Shown: piece after piece, positions 1 through 9,642 of the stretch
Numbering within the stretch: position 1 is the stretch's first letter
Layout of the letters: each line of letters starts with the position of its first letter
From: Isohypsibius dastychi
Lineage: Eukaryota; Tardigrada; Eutardigrada; Parachela; Isohypsibiidae
Direction: 5' to 3'
NCBI GenBank assembly: GCA_034696485.1
Contig: JAQIWT010000860.1
Coordinates: forward strand, 1-14,392
Length of the DNA: 14,392 nt
Translations under genes and position numbers: made by a program
The notes under the pieces: generated by a model
Told to the model about the DNA's origin: nothing
The model's database searches: none
The model's input: only the letters and a program-made list of their open reading frames with translations

Positions 1-66
1 ATTTTTCAGTTGGGTCATCGTGCGCATAATATCATCAAACGCTTCTTTTTCAATTTTTAAAGTCAT
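1..66 (-). CDS. Possible N-terminus of a leftward gene, cut by the window edge
   Basis: On the reverse strand an ATG at 66-64 opens a frame that stays open to the window edge (22 codons, beginning MTLKIEKEAFDDIM). The residues are charged and could form an amphipathic helix. An in-frame TAA lies five codons upstream, so this ATG would be the first in its frame, and the base at -3 is A, which suits animal initiation. The gene would be transcribed away from the E1 gene, sharing the intervening ~1.5 kb. The product is not recognised. With only 22 codons, chance is a real alternative. Confidence 0.3.
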   Translation of the reverse strand, partial: MTLKIEKEAFDDIMRTMTQLKN

Positions 67-1179
67 TTTTAGGCTGAAGAATTACCATCGCTTTGAGATT
101 CAATGTTGTGATATATGGTTGCTACAGTCGAGAAGCCTCCTGGGAATCCACCTGTAAACTGTTCGAAGCATGGATCAAGTCAGTTGAGCATGTATCCTAG
201 TAACCTGGTTCTCAATTACTAGTAAGTGCTCCAGATATCACCTGTCTTTTGACAAACCATGGAAGCAGCAGATACCAGTTGGTATTCAGTTGATCTCGGT
301 TGTGCGAGATCAGCTGAACAAAAAGGTCATACTAGTTTCCGAAGGCCGGTGCGATAGCTGGCACCTCAGGAGGAAACAAGATTTTTTGTTAATGTCTAAG
401 AAAGGTATGGGAGTTATTCCCTGTGAGGCTGGCACACAGAACCAAAGACGGTGTTGTACCGATGCTGCTCGAAAAAGATCTGTAATAACCGCTGACTTAT
501 GATACAAAAGATTTCATTGCAGTGGAGATGGTGTGATCCACCCAGGATTTGTTTTCACTTCAGTAGTAGGTGAAATGAGCTTTCCACTGTATTGTTTAAA
601 ACAGAAAATGATCACGTTTCGACGTGTCGAGAAACGCTGGCAAGCCGACGATCTGTGCGTCTTTTGGAGGCGCTTTGGCCTTGATGTTCACGAACCGATG
701 CAATAGTTCCAACGGTAACAACAGCGAAATTGTTATCCAATCCCAGGAGAGTAAATGTGGTGACAAAATAGCCGTATATTTGCAGCTGTGTCAAAAGCTG
801 ACTGGGCGGGGTAGTAACCGCTGGGTAACGGGTTACGGGGTATGAATTCAGCGGAGTAGATGACCTTTTGAGCAAGCTTTTCGTAAACGACAAGACGATA
901 CTCTTGCTCTGGCACTTAATACTTCGGGTGTGTATCTGAATGTACCATACTAGAATGCCCGAAAGTCTTTTGTTTTGTTTAAATTGAATGTTTGAATCAT
1001 GAAAACGCAAGAACGAACACTGTGTTCAGGAGCGATCTTAACATCGACCTTACGAGCACATTACCAAATTGCACGCGCATGTCGTAAAGCACATCTCATC
1101 TCTTTTTCTATTACTGTATGAGCTCGCTGACAATGGCACGTGTGAGCCGGGGAACGGAGTTAGAGGTGTTAATCATTGA

Positions 1180-1576
1180 GTAAGTACACGCATGTAGCGC
1201 AATAGCTTCTGCGTTGTGTATCCTGAAAATCAAGGAAAAGTTTGTACTTTGTAGTTTCCTGACGTCTACGGTACAATGTAGACCAGCTCAATAGTGTCTG
1301 TTCACTGTATACACCCACTCGGGAAGGGGGGGGGGGGGTTAAAAAATACTTCCTACTCCGTACTACTTCCTTCGATGAAATTTGTTGTGGTTTCGTTAAT
1401 TTTGTTCCGGTGTCTCACAAGCGAAATCGGCCTCTCTCGTATTTCCTTGACTTCATGCGCAAGATTGATTTTCCCAAGTAGCGAAATTGTTTGACGCGAC
1501 ACCAATCAGATCAGAAAGCTGAATCCTTAGAGAAGTGGGAATTCGATTTCTCTCCTATTTTGAACGTCTTTTTCAG
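1180..1576 (+). other. Candidate intron in the 5' leader of the E1 gene
   Basis: A strong donor (GTAAGT at 1180-1185) lies upstream of a polypyrimidine-AG acceptor (TTTTTCAG ending at 1576), 25 bases before the E1 start codon. Splicing them would join an upstream leader exon to the first coding exon. The acceptor could instead receive a trans-spliced leader, or simply be unused. Only the two site motifs support this. Confidence 0.3.
1326..1338 (+). repeat. 13-base G homopolymer
   Basis: An uninterrupted run of 13 G, preceded by GGGAA, lies about 260 bases upstream of the E1 start codon. Such runs are length-unstable, can form four-stranded structures and are often mis-sized in assemblies. 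Confidence 0.9.
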
Positions 1577-1601
1577 ACTGGTTTTGAAATAACTTGTGAA
1601 C

Positions 1602-4600
1602 ATGCCTGGAACAACAAGCCCCACAATGAAGGCAAGTGGTGATTCAATGACCAACATTCCTAACGTGGAACCATCGAGAAGAGGCCCTATGGCTCGCCAA
1701 CCAAGCGTGGAAATCGACGACTCTTTGTACAGTCGTCAGCGATATGTTTTGGGAGATGAAGCCATGAAGCAGATGCATAAAGCCTGTGTATTGATCGTTG
1801 GCCTCGGAGGAGTTGGCGTCGAAGTTGCGAAAAACCTGGTAACTAAATTTGTTTTTTCAAACTTTCTGATCGAGACGTTCTGTTTTTAGATTCTTGGTGG
1901 CGTGCGAAAAGTATTTCTGTGGGATGATCAACCATCGCGATGGACCGATCTGGCTGGGAATTTCTACATCACCGAAGACGATGTCAAGAACAATGTTCCA
2001 CGAGTGGAGGCTTGCATTGGAAAACTTCGTGGATTGAACCCTGGAGTCACTGTCGAAATTCTCACCGGAAGTCTGTCTGCTGCGAATTTCCAAGGCATCC
2101 ACCGGCAGTTCAACTGCGTTGTCGTGACGGAAATAGCGTTATCAGAAAGAATTCAGATTAATAACATTCTGCGATCGCATCCCGAGCAGCCCATTCCATT
2201 TATATCCGCGGACTCGTTCGGTATTTTTGCCGGGATATTCTGTGATTTTGGCGACAAGTTCAAAGTCTTGGATCCCAGAGCGGAAGAGGGCCGTGAATTG
2301 CTCGTCCAAACGATCGCTCACGTAAGTATATCATGAGTTAAATAATCCATAATTTCCTGGAAATCAGTAGAATTTTCTTTTTTCCCGTTTTTGTTCCACT
2401 AATTTCATGGTTGTTTCTGTGCTTTCAGGGACCAAGTGGCGTAGTTACTTGTCAAGAAGGTTATCTCCATCGATTGGAAACTGGCGATCTGGTCGAGTTT
2501 AAAGACATCCAAGGGATGGTTGAACTGAATGGCAAAACCGTGACAGTCGAGAAGATCATTTCTCCGCTCGCATTTGCCATCGGCGATACTTCCGGTTTCT
2601 CTGCTTATGACCAAGGTGGAATTGCAAAACAACTTCCAAACCCGATCCATATGAGCTTCAAGTCGCTGGAAGCAACCATGTACGAACCAGCGTTATCTGA
2701 TTGTGATTTCGCCCGGATCAATGCGGCACGCGAATGTCATCTCGCTTGGCTGACCCTCATGGCATTCAAGGGAGAGTTCTCCCGGCTTCCGTGTAAGTCG
2801 CTTGCTGTAATATTTTAAAAAGCTTTGCCCAAAAATCGATAGTTCGATATTGACAAAGGTCATTATCTTTTCAAGGCTTGACCCTTCCTGCGGATATCAA
2901 GAAAGCATCCGAAATATCGAAGACCATTCTTCTGAAATTCCCCGTTTCTGACCCGGATAATCAGTTCTTAATGAATGCTTTCACCGCATCAACCGGTCAG
3001 CTTAATCCTCTCGTCGCGACAATTGGAGGCTTCGCTGCTCAGGTGTGCTTTTAGTTGAACATGGTGAAATTTATAATCAAGTGTTGATTTCAGGAAGCAA
3101 TGAAAGCCTTAACGGGAAAGTTTACTCCACTTCAACAATGGCTTTATTTCGACTCGCGCGATATGTACGCAAGTGACTGCGCGATCCAGAATGACCGGTA
3201 CGATGGAGTTCGGATATGTATTGGAGACAAAGCTCTAAATCAGTTGAAAAGTCTAAAGATCTTCATGGTCGGATGTGGTGCAATTGGATGTGAAATGCTG
3301 AAGAATTTGGCTCTTGTTGGAATCGCATGTGGGAAAGGAGGAAATATCCACATCACCGACGATGATCGAATCGAGAAAAGCAATCTCAACCGGCAGTTTT
3401 TGTTCCGGCCGGAACATATCACCAAGTCGAAGAGTGAAGTCGCTGGTTTGCAGATTAAACATATCAACCCTGATATCAACATCACGCCTCATCTTCTGCG
3501 TGTCTCCCCGGCGACGCAGAAAACAGCGTTTACTGATGATTTTTTCCGAGAGCAGCATGTTATCGTGAATGCTTTGGATAATGTTCAGGCTCGGTTATAC
3601 GTGGATGGGCGTTGTGTTACGGCTGGGAAGCCGCTTCTTGATTCGGGAACATTGGGAACAAAAGGTGACCTTTTATCAAATTGTCTGATTGATTATTGTA
3701 ATTATCATTGTAATTATTTCTAATTTATTTTTATCTCAATCGCTTTTATTTTCTATAATAGATTCAGTTCGATTTTGAGACTAATTATAATTATGATTTC
3801 AGTTTTATTTTTGATTATTTTTGATTTGTTTTGTATATTATTTGGTAAATAATATTTTTGTTGGTTGTAATAAAATTCGTTTTAGGACATGTCCAAGTGG
3901 TTGTTCCATATCTGACCGAGAGCTACGGAACCCAGCGTGACCCTGTTGAGAATGTTGGAGATTCGATTCCCTATTGCACGTTGAAGCAGTTTCCGGCGCT
4001 TATCGAACATTGCATCGAATGGGCTCGCGAAAAATTTCAGTCTTCGTTCGCTGTTAAACCGGAAGCTTTCAACGGATTTTGGCAGCTCCATGGACCAACC
4101 GCCGCGGAACTTCTTGACACGTTGACGAAGCATCCCCACATTGACGGCGCGACCCGGGTTTATAAACTGATCTCTGCCAAACCGAAAAACTTCCGGGATG
4201 TCGTACAGTTAGCCCGGCAGAAGTTCGAGAAATATTTCAGTTTCAAAGTATGACATCATACAAGTTGGAAGGGTGCTGTGTTACTAATTCTGGTTTTGTA
4301 GGCTCAGCATTTGCTCAGACTGTTTCCGGCTGATCATATGGTGGAAGGTGGAATTAAATTCTGGACATCTCCAAAACGTCCTCCCACACCGATTTTGTAC
4401 GACCCTGAGAATCCTGTTCACCTTGCCTTTATTTGTGCAGCTAGTGCTCTGTACGCCCGTATCTACGGACTCCAGATTTCTCCGGACGATCTCTCAACAA
4501 ACAATCTGAAATCATTGTCTACTCAGGTTGCGGTTCCAAAATTCTCTGATAAGTAAGAAAAAAATTAGGCTACTTTTTTTCACGACATTTTTTGGAAGGT

Positions 4601-5548
4601 GTTGTTGATGTTTTTTTTTATTTCAGAGGAAAGGCACAAACAACTGAAGACAAGCTGACCACAACTATGTCTGAGCAGGAAGCGGAAAAGCTTAAAGATC
4701 TCTTGACGAAGTTTCTTCAGCGAGGTGATTGCAAGGCTGACGACACGATGACCATGTTTCCGGAAAGTTTCGAGAAGGATGATGACAGTAATTCGCACAT
4801 CGATTTCATTTATGCGGCTGCAAATCTGCGGGCTGAAATGTACAAGATTGGGGTTGCTAGCCGAATTCATACTAAAAGGATCGCTGGACGAATTGTTCCG
4901 GCCATTGCTACTACCACGGCTTGTGTCTCTGGTCTTGCCACTTTGGAACTGTTGAAACTGGCCAAAGATTTGGATAAGATGACAGAAACAGGGAAACATT
5001 TGCTGAACGAGAAAGTTTTGGAAGGATTTAAAAACACCTTTTTGAATCTTGCGCTTCCGGGTAATTAATTCAGTTTTTCGGGAAAAGGTTTTAGTAAATC
5101 TTTCGTGCATAATTTTTAGAATATATTCAGCGACATTTTCAAGAATTTTTTCTAAACATTTGTGGATTTTTTTGCAGTGATGTATTTTTCGGAACCGGGC
5201 CCGGCGGCTAAAACAGTTCTCCCAGGAGGGATTACCGTGACTCTTTGGGATCAGTGGAGCATTGCCGGAGCGAGCGATTTCACCATGCAAAATTTTGTCG
5301 ATGCGGTGAAGAACAAATACAAAATGACTGTTAACAGCATCTTAATGGGAGCGAAGATGGTTTACATGCCTTTCATGCCGGAACACCATAAGCGCCTCCA
5401 TCAGCCATTCCACAAATATTTGGATCTCGAGGAGAATCAGGATTATGTTGACCTTTCTGTCGATATGGATGTTGAAGGTGCCGATGACGATATGAATGGA
5501 GATAATGAGATGATTATGTGGCCGCCGATTCGGTATTACATTCAGTGA
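1602..5548 (+). CDS. UBA6: UBA6-like ubiquitin/ubiquitin-like E1 activating enzyme, nine exons
   Basis: E1 enzymes adenylate the C-terminus of ubiquitin, load it on a cysteine as a thioester and pass it to E2 enzymes. Exons are 1602-1838, 1890-2321, 2429-2792, 2876-3042, 3094-3664, 3886-4247, 4302-4552, 4627-5060 and 5178-5548. All introns are GT-AG and all junctions keep frame, giving 1062 residues (human UBA6 is about 1050). Visible landmarks are the inactive ThiF-type fold with GLGGVG at 67-72; the active adenylation fold with GCGAIGCE at 460-467 and LNRQFLF at 498-504; catalytic C621 in IPYCTLK; FEKDDD at 843-848 and HIDFI at 852-856; and a C-terminal ubiquitin-fold domain from about 950 with LWDQW at 962-966, which recruits E2s. 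Segments such as ARQKFEKYF and the SCCH region look closer to UBA6 than to UBA1, by memory rather than alignment. ATG 1602 has A at -3. The fifth intron (221 bp) is strongly AT-rich. Expected location is cytosol and nucleus. Confidence 0.93.
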
Positions 5549-6263
5549 TTCTGATAGTTTGGAGGGATGAAGTTCGGAAAACCGGAAGTTTGGTGATGCT
5601 CTTTATTTGTTCCTCCTGAATCAGCTTCACCACTGGTGTTTATTTTCTTGTGTTTTCGATCTTGATTTCTAATTCGTGATTCATCGCAATAAGTGGACAG
5701 TTTCATTCGTGTTTAAGTTCTTGTTTAGCTCAATTGCGAGGCTTTGGGCATGGAAAAAAATAGCAGCAGCGGTTAGAGCCGAGTTGTCAATGTCATCATT
5801 CAAGTTTTACAAGAGATCCGTTGGGAAATGGTTCATTCTCCTGACAGAGAAAAAGAGCGAAAGAAAATAATATTCTTGTTCAACAACTATCAACTTTTCC
5901 ATTAATCAAATTCGGGACATGCCGAAATCCTGCAGATTCTATATCTATTCTAGTTAGTTTCGTTCGATTTCACCAGTCTCAAATTCTGTCTAGACTACTC
6001 GCTAATGGCAAATATGAACGGATGCTCCTCTCCGTGCTTCTGGATCGCATTGTCTGGAGCAGCCCATCAGACTGCTCTTGGAGCATGCTGATTTTCGGTC
6101 AAGGAGTGAGCGACCATACAGTAGCGAGAGTAAAAGAGAGCTCCTCTCTTACCCTCGCTATGACTGTTTAATTCTTAGTACAATACATTTTTAATCAAAA
6201 ATTTCGCTTTCTGATTTTTCATCAGTAATGATATGAATGTATAGCCAATAACTGCACTGATCC
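5549..6263 (+). other. E1 3' flank and upstream region of membrane-protein gene A
   Basis: This holds the E1 3' untranslated region and the promoter of the next gene. No exact AATAAA was found here, so the E1 poly(A) site is undefined. A 64-codon open frame at 5676-5870 has a gapped counterpart in unit B, but the reading is not well conserved and I treat it as non-coding. The portion at about 6075-6170 is better conserved with unit B (10250-10352) than its surroundings, which suggests regulatory sequence or untranslated exon. Confidence 0.55.
6118..6167 (+). repeat. Imperfect inverted repeat (hairpin) upstream of membrane-protein gene A
   Basis: The left arm from ACAGTAGCGAGAGTAA pairs with the right arm ending TTACCCTCGCTATGACTGT, around a central GAGCTC, giving arms of roughly 23-25 bases with a few mismatches. 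It lies about 100 bases before the start codon. The equivalent in unit B (about 10305-10353) keeps the outer arm sequence but pairs more weakly. It could be a DNA palindrome, a structured leader or a small mobile-element remnant. Confidence 0.55.
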
Positions 6264-7877
6264 ATGGAGAAATTTATAGGTAAGATATGGTGGCTCTTGA
6301 TCGGCGCACTCTACTAACGTATTTCACGCTAAATATTCTAGCACAAACTGAGGATAACTTGATCAAGCTACCATCGGGAAAATATGACGAGAAAATGGTA
6401 TCGCTGTTGGCCATCGGTCATCTGCATCGCCCCGTAAGACCTGGTAGTCGGTTGCTTATACAGGTTGGCAGGAAGAAAGTGTGGGTCGAAATGTGGCGTT
6501 TATCAAAGGCCATGGCGAAAGTCCGCAGGTTTTATTTCCTGCTGACAGTGATCAGCATGTGGCTTCCGCTATTAGGTAGCTTATTGGTCTTCAAGTAACG
6601 AAACTTTGTGTTAAGGCCGATTTTTATAGGCATCGTACAGGGTTTCTTCGGTCAGAAACTGCGTTTGGAGATCGACACTTTCATCCCCAATCATCCAAAC
6701 CTCTACTGGTTCTTAATTTTTGATTTGGTTCACTTTGCGTTCACTACGAACCTTGAGTACACCATCACCCCGCTGTTCAAGCTCTGGTCGCTCCTGATCG
6801 CGCAGAGCTATTCTAACGCATGCTGCGAGAAAGCTCTCCGGATCCGATTTAGCGATATCACCCGTTATTCTCAAAAAGCTGGGCGACAGCTGGTAGCCAA
6901 AGGCATCATAGGAATCCGCAGCATTTGTTGGAGTATTACTCTTACCAACGATACCCGAGGAATGCCGTGGACAGATTTATCGAAAGTAAGTTGCATTAAA
7001 TAAATTACGACTTCTTGGCTACTGCATCTGAAAAAAGAATAGCTATTCCGATTTGGATGGAAGCTAATCAGTCGGAATGGAATATTTTATCTGTTCCGGT
7101 TTTGGCGGAATAAATGTTCCACTCACCACGAAACTGGTTTTCAAAACACCTGACCTGATATTCGGAATCTGCGCGATTTTTTGATCCAGAAAACATCATT
7201 TTTGTCAATTCTACCTGCTTCTTACAGAAGCGAATTTTGCTTGGGGGTATCATTTCAAAAGGTCTCACTGTAGATGCAACAATTCCCTCAAACAAAATTT
7301 AGCTCCTCCGGAAGTTAGTCTTACTGTATATCAAAAACTACGTTTTCTAGTCAGAATAATGCGCTGAATTGAGACATCAGATCACGGGTGTTGAAAAGCC
7401 ACTATATTGTTGGTGGAATATCTGTTCTGGTGAAATCGGAATAGCTATTCCGACAAAATCGAAGTAGCTATTCTATTGTCGAATACTAGTACACTATTCT
7501 TGGCCACTTAGCTGCCGGACTTGGGTTTTTTGCCGTGGACGGAGCCGTGGCTAACCTCCACGGTCCACCGTTGGACGGTGCTCATCTTTTCTGCCCTGGT
7601 CATTTTAATCGGAGCGATTGCCTCTTCGACTCTGTTTTTGGATGTCGGGAGAGCCAACGGTGTGGTACCGGCCAGCTGCGGTCAACACCACGAAAGATTT
7701 AAGGAGTCGTCGAAATGGGACTCTGTGGAAAAAAAACTGCGTGCTTTAAATAACTATTTAGGTTTGTGTTTGGAAATGAATATTCGGTTACTGTACAATA
7801 AGTTAAGACAACCTCACATAATTAACGTTTTGGTCCGCCGCTTTTTGCGGATTGCGCTTTTTCGAACAAGGTTTTGA
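6264..7877 (+). CDS. Unrecognised 323-residue predicted membrane protein, copy A, four exons
   Basis: Exons are 6264-6279, 6342-6575, 6630-6985 and 7512-7877, with junction phases 1, 1 and 0. Support comes from copy B, which has exons of exactly 16, 234, 356 and 366 bases while intron lengths differ. An in-frame TGA lies just before ATG 6264, and copy B has TAA there, so this ATG opens the frame in both. A good branch-point sequence (CTAAC) sits in intron 1. Hydrophobic stretches lie near residues 69-90, 108-125, 127-143 and 223-245, so several membrane spans are likely. No signal peptide is seen. The C-terminal ~60 residues are basic (LRQPHIINVLVRRFLRIALF). The paired WTEPW and CCEKALRIRF segments are conserved between copies. 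I do not recognise the family. A rapidly duplicating multi-span protein could be a chemoreceptor or lineage-specific transporter, but no diagnostic motif shows it. Confidence 0.75.
7022..7493. mobile_element. Insertion of ~470 bp in intron 3 of membrane-protein gene A
   Basis: The same intron is 526 bp here and 59 bp in copy B. The extra block is flanked by CTA at 7019-7021 and 7494-7496, a possible 3-base target duplication. An exact 18-base inverted repeat (GAATAGCTATTCCGATTT at 7037-7054, its complement at 7433-7450) lies near the ends and contains the palindrome GAATAGCTATTC. A third related copy follows near 7461-7476. No coding capacity is apparent, which suits a short non-autonomous element. 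The inverted repeats are not strictly terminal, so the class is undetermined. Confidence 0.55.
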
Positions 7878-8719
7878 TGTTTTAGTGCTCGACTCAACCT
7901 TGTCTTTTCCAGCTTTGTACCTTGTCTCCGCAGTATTTTAAAATACACATAGACGTATCGTACAGGCTCTGTTTTACAACTACCAGTAAACGAGGTGGAC
8001 TGACGCAGTGTGTTAAAATCGCTTGAATTGACGCACCTGCCATTTCAGTTCAAATCATTTCTCAAACCCGAACAAGGTGTCGTTTTAAAGCCCCACAAAT
8101 TCTCTACAGACTAGATTTTTGGACGACCGGATTGACCAATATGCAAATGAGAAATCAGCGATGGAAATAAACAGGCTGATTGGCATTGATATGGAGGCGC
8201 GCCGCTTACCGCATGTATGAGACCCCGCTGTTTAGATTTGAGCAGAAACTTTTAAATTTTGTCACCCATTTTTCTCCAAAAGTTTCTGTTTCTGTTTCTA
8301 AAAAAACATTCGATGACAGAATGATCTAAAGATGAATATGAACATTCACAAGTTCCGCTTTCTTAATTAAGATGATCCTATCTCGGTTGGGATTTTCTCA
8401 AAGAAAAAATAGTTTTTGCCGCATGGCCGAGTAAAGAATAACTGCGCGCGTTCGCTGTTTTCACAGTCATTTAAAGTTTAAAATATGATTTCAAACTGTC
8501 ATCTGGCGGCCTCGCTAGCAGTCGGGAGCTTTGCTATAACGCGCGCACGGTCAAACAAAGGACTTAGGTCACCTTAACTGGCTGACACACTTCATGATCT
8601 ATAAGACATCCAATTCATGTTAAAACTTCTTGAATTTATAGCTAATACTTTTTCAGTGAAACAATTTTTTCAACAACTTTTATAACTTCAGGTAATTGAG
8701 ACTCAACACAACCAGGAAA
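7878..8719. other. Spacer between duplication units, no gene recognised
   Basis: The first ~115 bases still align with the region after gene copy B. Beyond about 7993 the sequence is unique in the window. Short open frames, for example around 8045-8110 and 8220-8330, match nothing I know. Copy A lacks the AATAAA that copy B has after its stop and shows GTATTTTAAAATAC in its place. Confidence 0.5.
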
Positions 8720-8725
8720 ACTCAC

Positions 8726-8895
8726 TTCGTTAAAATTCTCGCCAAGAACGGCCCAAATTCGAGACCACTGAATACAAATGCGATCCATATTGTAATAAGA
8801 AATGTCAACAATTTTCTGGAGCGAAAACATCCGCGGATGAGATGGTCAGGCGAGTTCGTCACCGGAAACGTGGCACAACGCACGAGCAAAATGAA
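8726..8895 (-). pseudogene. Isolated, disrupted exon of an ARFGEF1/2 (BIG)-like Arf-GEF
   Basis: Read on the reverse strand, a 170-base exon runs from an acceptor (TTTGTTTCAG, ending at 8896) to a donor (GTGAGT at 8725-8720). It encodes ...ARALCHVSGDELA, a TGA at 8848-8846, then [20 protein letters not shown] and [20 protein letters not shown]. The BIG1/BIG2 guanine nucleotide exchange factors carry a near-identical block ([18 protein letters not shown] followed by an RIRLQWSRIW-type segment) downstream of their Sec7 domain, in the HDS region. The premature TGA and an R-to-C change in the otherwise conserved block suggest decay. The expected next exon (VGCNPNE...) is not visible below 8720, and above 8898 only ~25 bases of intron remain before the E1 fragment begins. 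It is a scrap, not a gene. Confidence 0.78.
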
Positions 8896-8928
8896 CTGAA
8901 ACAAAATGAACTAAAATGAAACTGGAAG

Positions 8929-9642
8929 CGAATCGCTGGACGGATTGTTCCGGCCATCGCGACTACTACGGCGTGTGTTTCTGGACTTGCCACTTTGGAA
9001 CTGATGAAACTGGCCAAAGATCTGGATAAGATGACCGAAACAGGAAAGCATTTGCTGAACGAGAAAGTGTTGGAAGGATACAAAAACACGTTCTTGAATC
9101 TTGCGCTTCCGGGTAAGGGATATTGGTTTTTTAAAAAACTTTCTTCAGTTTTCGTTCTATTGCTTCTCTCGTGAGGGTTCTCAGAAGTATTGTAAAAATT
9201 TCAGAAGTTTATTTAAGGAATGTTTAAGAAACTTCCCGCAATTTCCAGGAATGTTCAAACTTTTTTTGCAGTGATGTATTTTTCGGAACCTGGCCCGGCA
9301 GCTAAAACAGTCCTACCAGGAGGCATCACCGTGACCCTTTGGGATCAATGGAGCATTGCCGGAGCGAGTGATTTCACCATGCAGAATTTTGTCGATGCCG
9401 TGAAAAACAAGTACAAAATGACTGTTAACAGCATTCTGATGGGAGCGAAAATGGTCTACATGCCTTTCATGCCGGAACACCATTAGCGCCTCCATCAGCC
9501 ATTCCACAAATATTTGGATCTCGAGGAAAATCAGGATTATGTTGACCTTTCTGTCGATATGGACGTTGAAGGTGCCGATGACGATATGATTGGCGATAAT
9601 GAGATGATTATGTGGCCGCCGATTCGATATTACGTTCAGTAG
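8929..9642 (+). pseudogene. Truncated UBA6-like E1 copy (last two exons) with a nonsense codon
   Basis: This corresponds to residues 879-1062 of the intact E1. The partial exon 8 (8929-9112) starts at the arginine of [15 protein letters not shown], and exon 9 (9272-9642) carries the ubiquitin-fold domain. The intron between (9113-9271, 159 bp) keeps GTAAGG and a T-rich TTTTTTTGCAG. There is no acceptor or start upstream, and a TGA sits at 8917 in frame, so nothing visible would translate it. TAG at 9484-9486 replaces K1011 and would remove the last 52 residues. Before that stop I count about 32 synonymous codon differences from the intact gene and only two amino-acid changes (L to M, F to Y). 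After it two more occur (N to I, I to V). It is dead as it stands, but recently so. Confidence 0.88.

Larger units (their letters stand above)
67..1601. other. Non-coding region upstream of the E1 gene
   Basis: No convincing gene is seen over about 1.5 kb. The longest open frames (132 codons on the reverse strand at 612-1010 and 70 codons forward at 290-502) overlap other open frames, match no family I know and lack clear splice context. The region must hold the E1 promoter. A CACGTG E-box lies at 1137-1142. There is no obvious TATA box at a sensible distance from the start codon. If the leftward frame at 1-66 is real, this is a divergent intergenic region. Confidence 0.5.
4871..7993 (+). repeat. 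Tandem segmental duplication, unit A (parent copy)
   Basis: This stretch reappears at about 8921-11741 in the same order and orientation: the last part of E1 exon 8, intron 8, exon 9, the 3' flank, and the complete four-exon 323-residue gene with about 115 bases beyond its stop. Coding parts are very similar by eye, while the flank between the genes is alignable but gapped. Unit A carries a ~470 bp insertion at 7022-7493 that unit B lacks. Boundaries are good to a few tens of bases, because similarity fades gradually at the right end. Confidence 0.88.

Noticed and set aside
612-1010. 132-codon reverse-strand open frame, the longest in the left flank
   Set aside because: It overlaps two other open frames on both strands, has an S/T/R-rich composition, matches no family and lacks supporting splice or start context.
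4580-5290. 236-codon reverse-strand open frame over the E1 gene
   Set aside because: It is an antisense shadow of E1 exons 8 and 9 and crosses their intron. The sense strand has the conserved E1 motifs.
5676-5870. Small open frame downstream of the E1 gene, with a counterpart near 9794-9955
   Set aside because: Similarity between the copies is explained by the segmental duplication. The two readings are gapped differently and have unrelated starts.
8415-8445. tRNA A-box-like word (TGGCCGAGT)
   Set aside because: No B-box (GGTTCGAATCC-like) or acceptor stem follows at tRNA or SINE spacing.
8830-8875. Hammerhead-like pattern GGATGAG ... GGAAACG
   Set aside because: The core CTGATGA is missing (CGGATGA here) and the intervening stem does not pair. 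The stretch is explained as the antisense of an ARFGEF-like exon.
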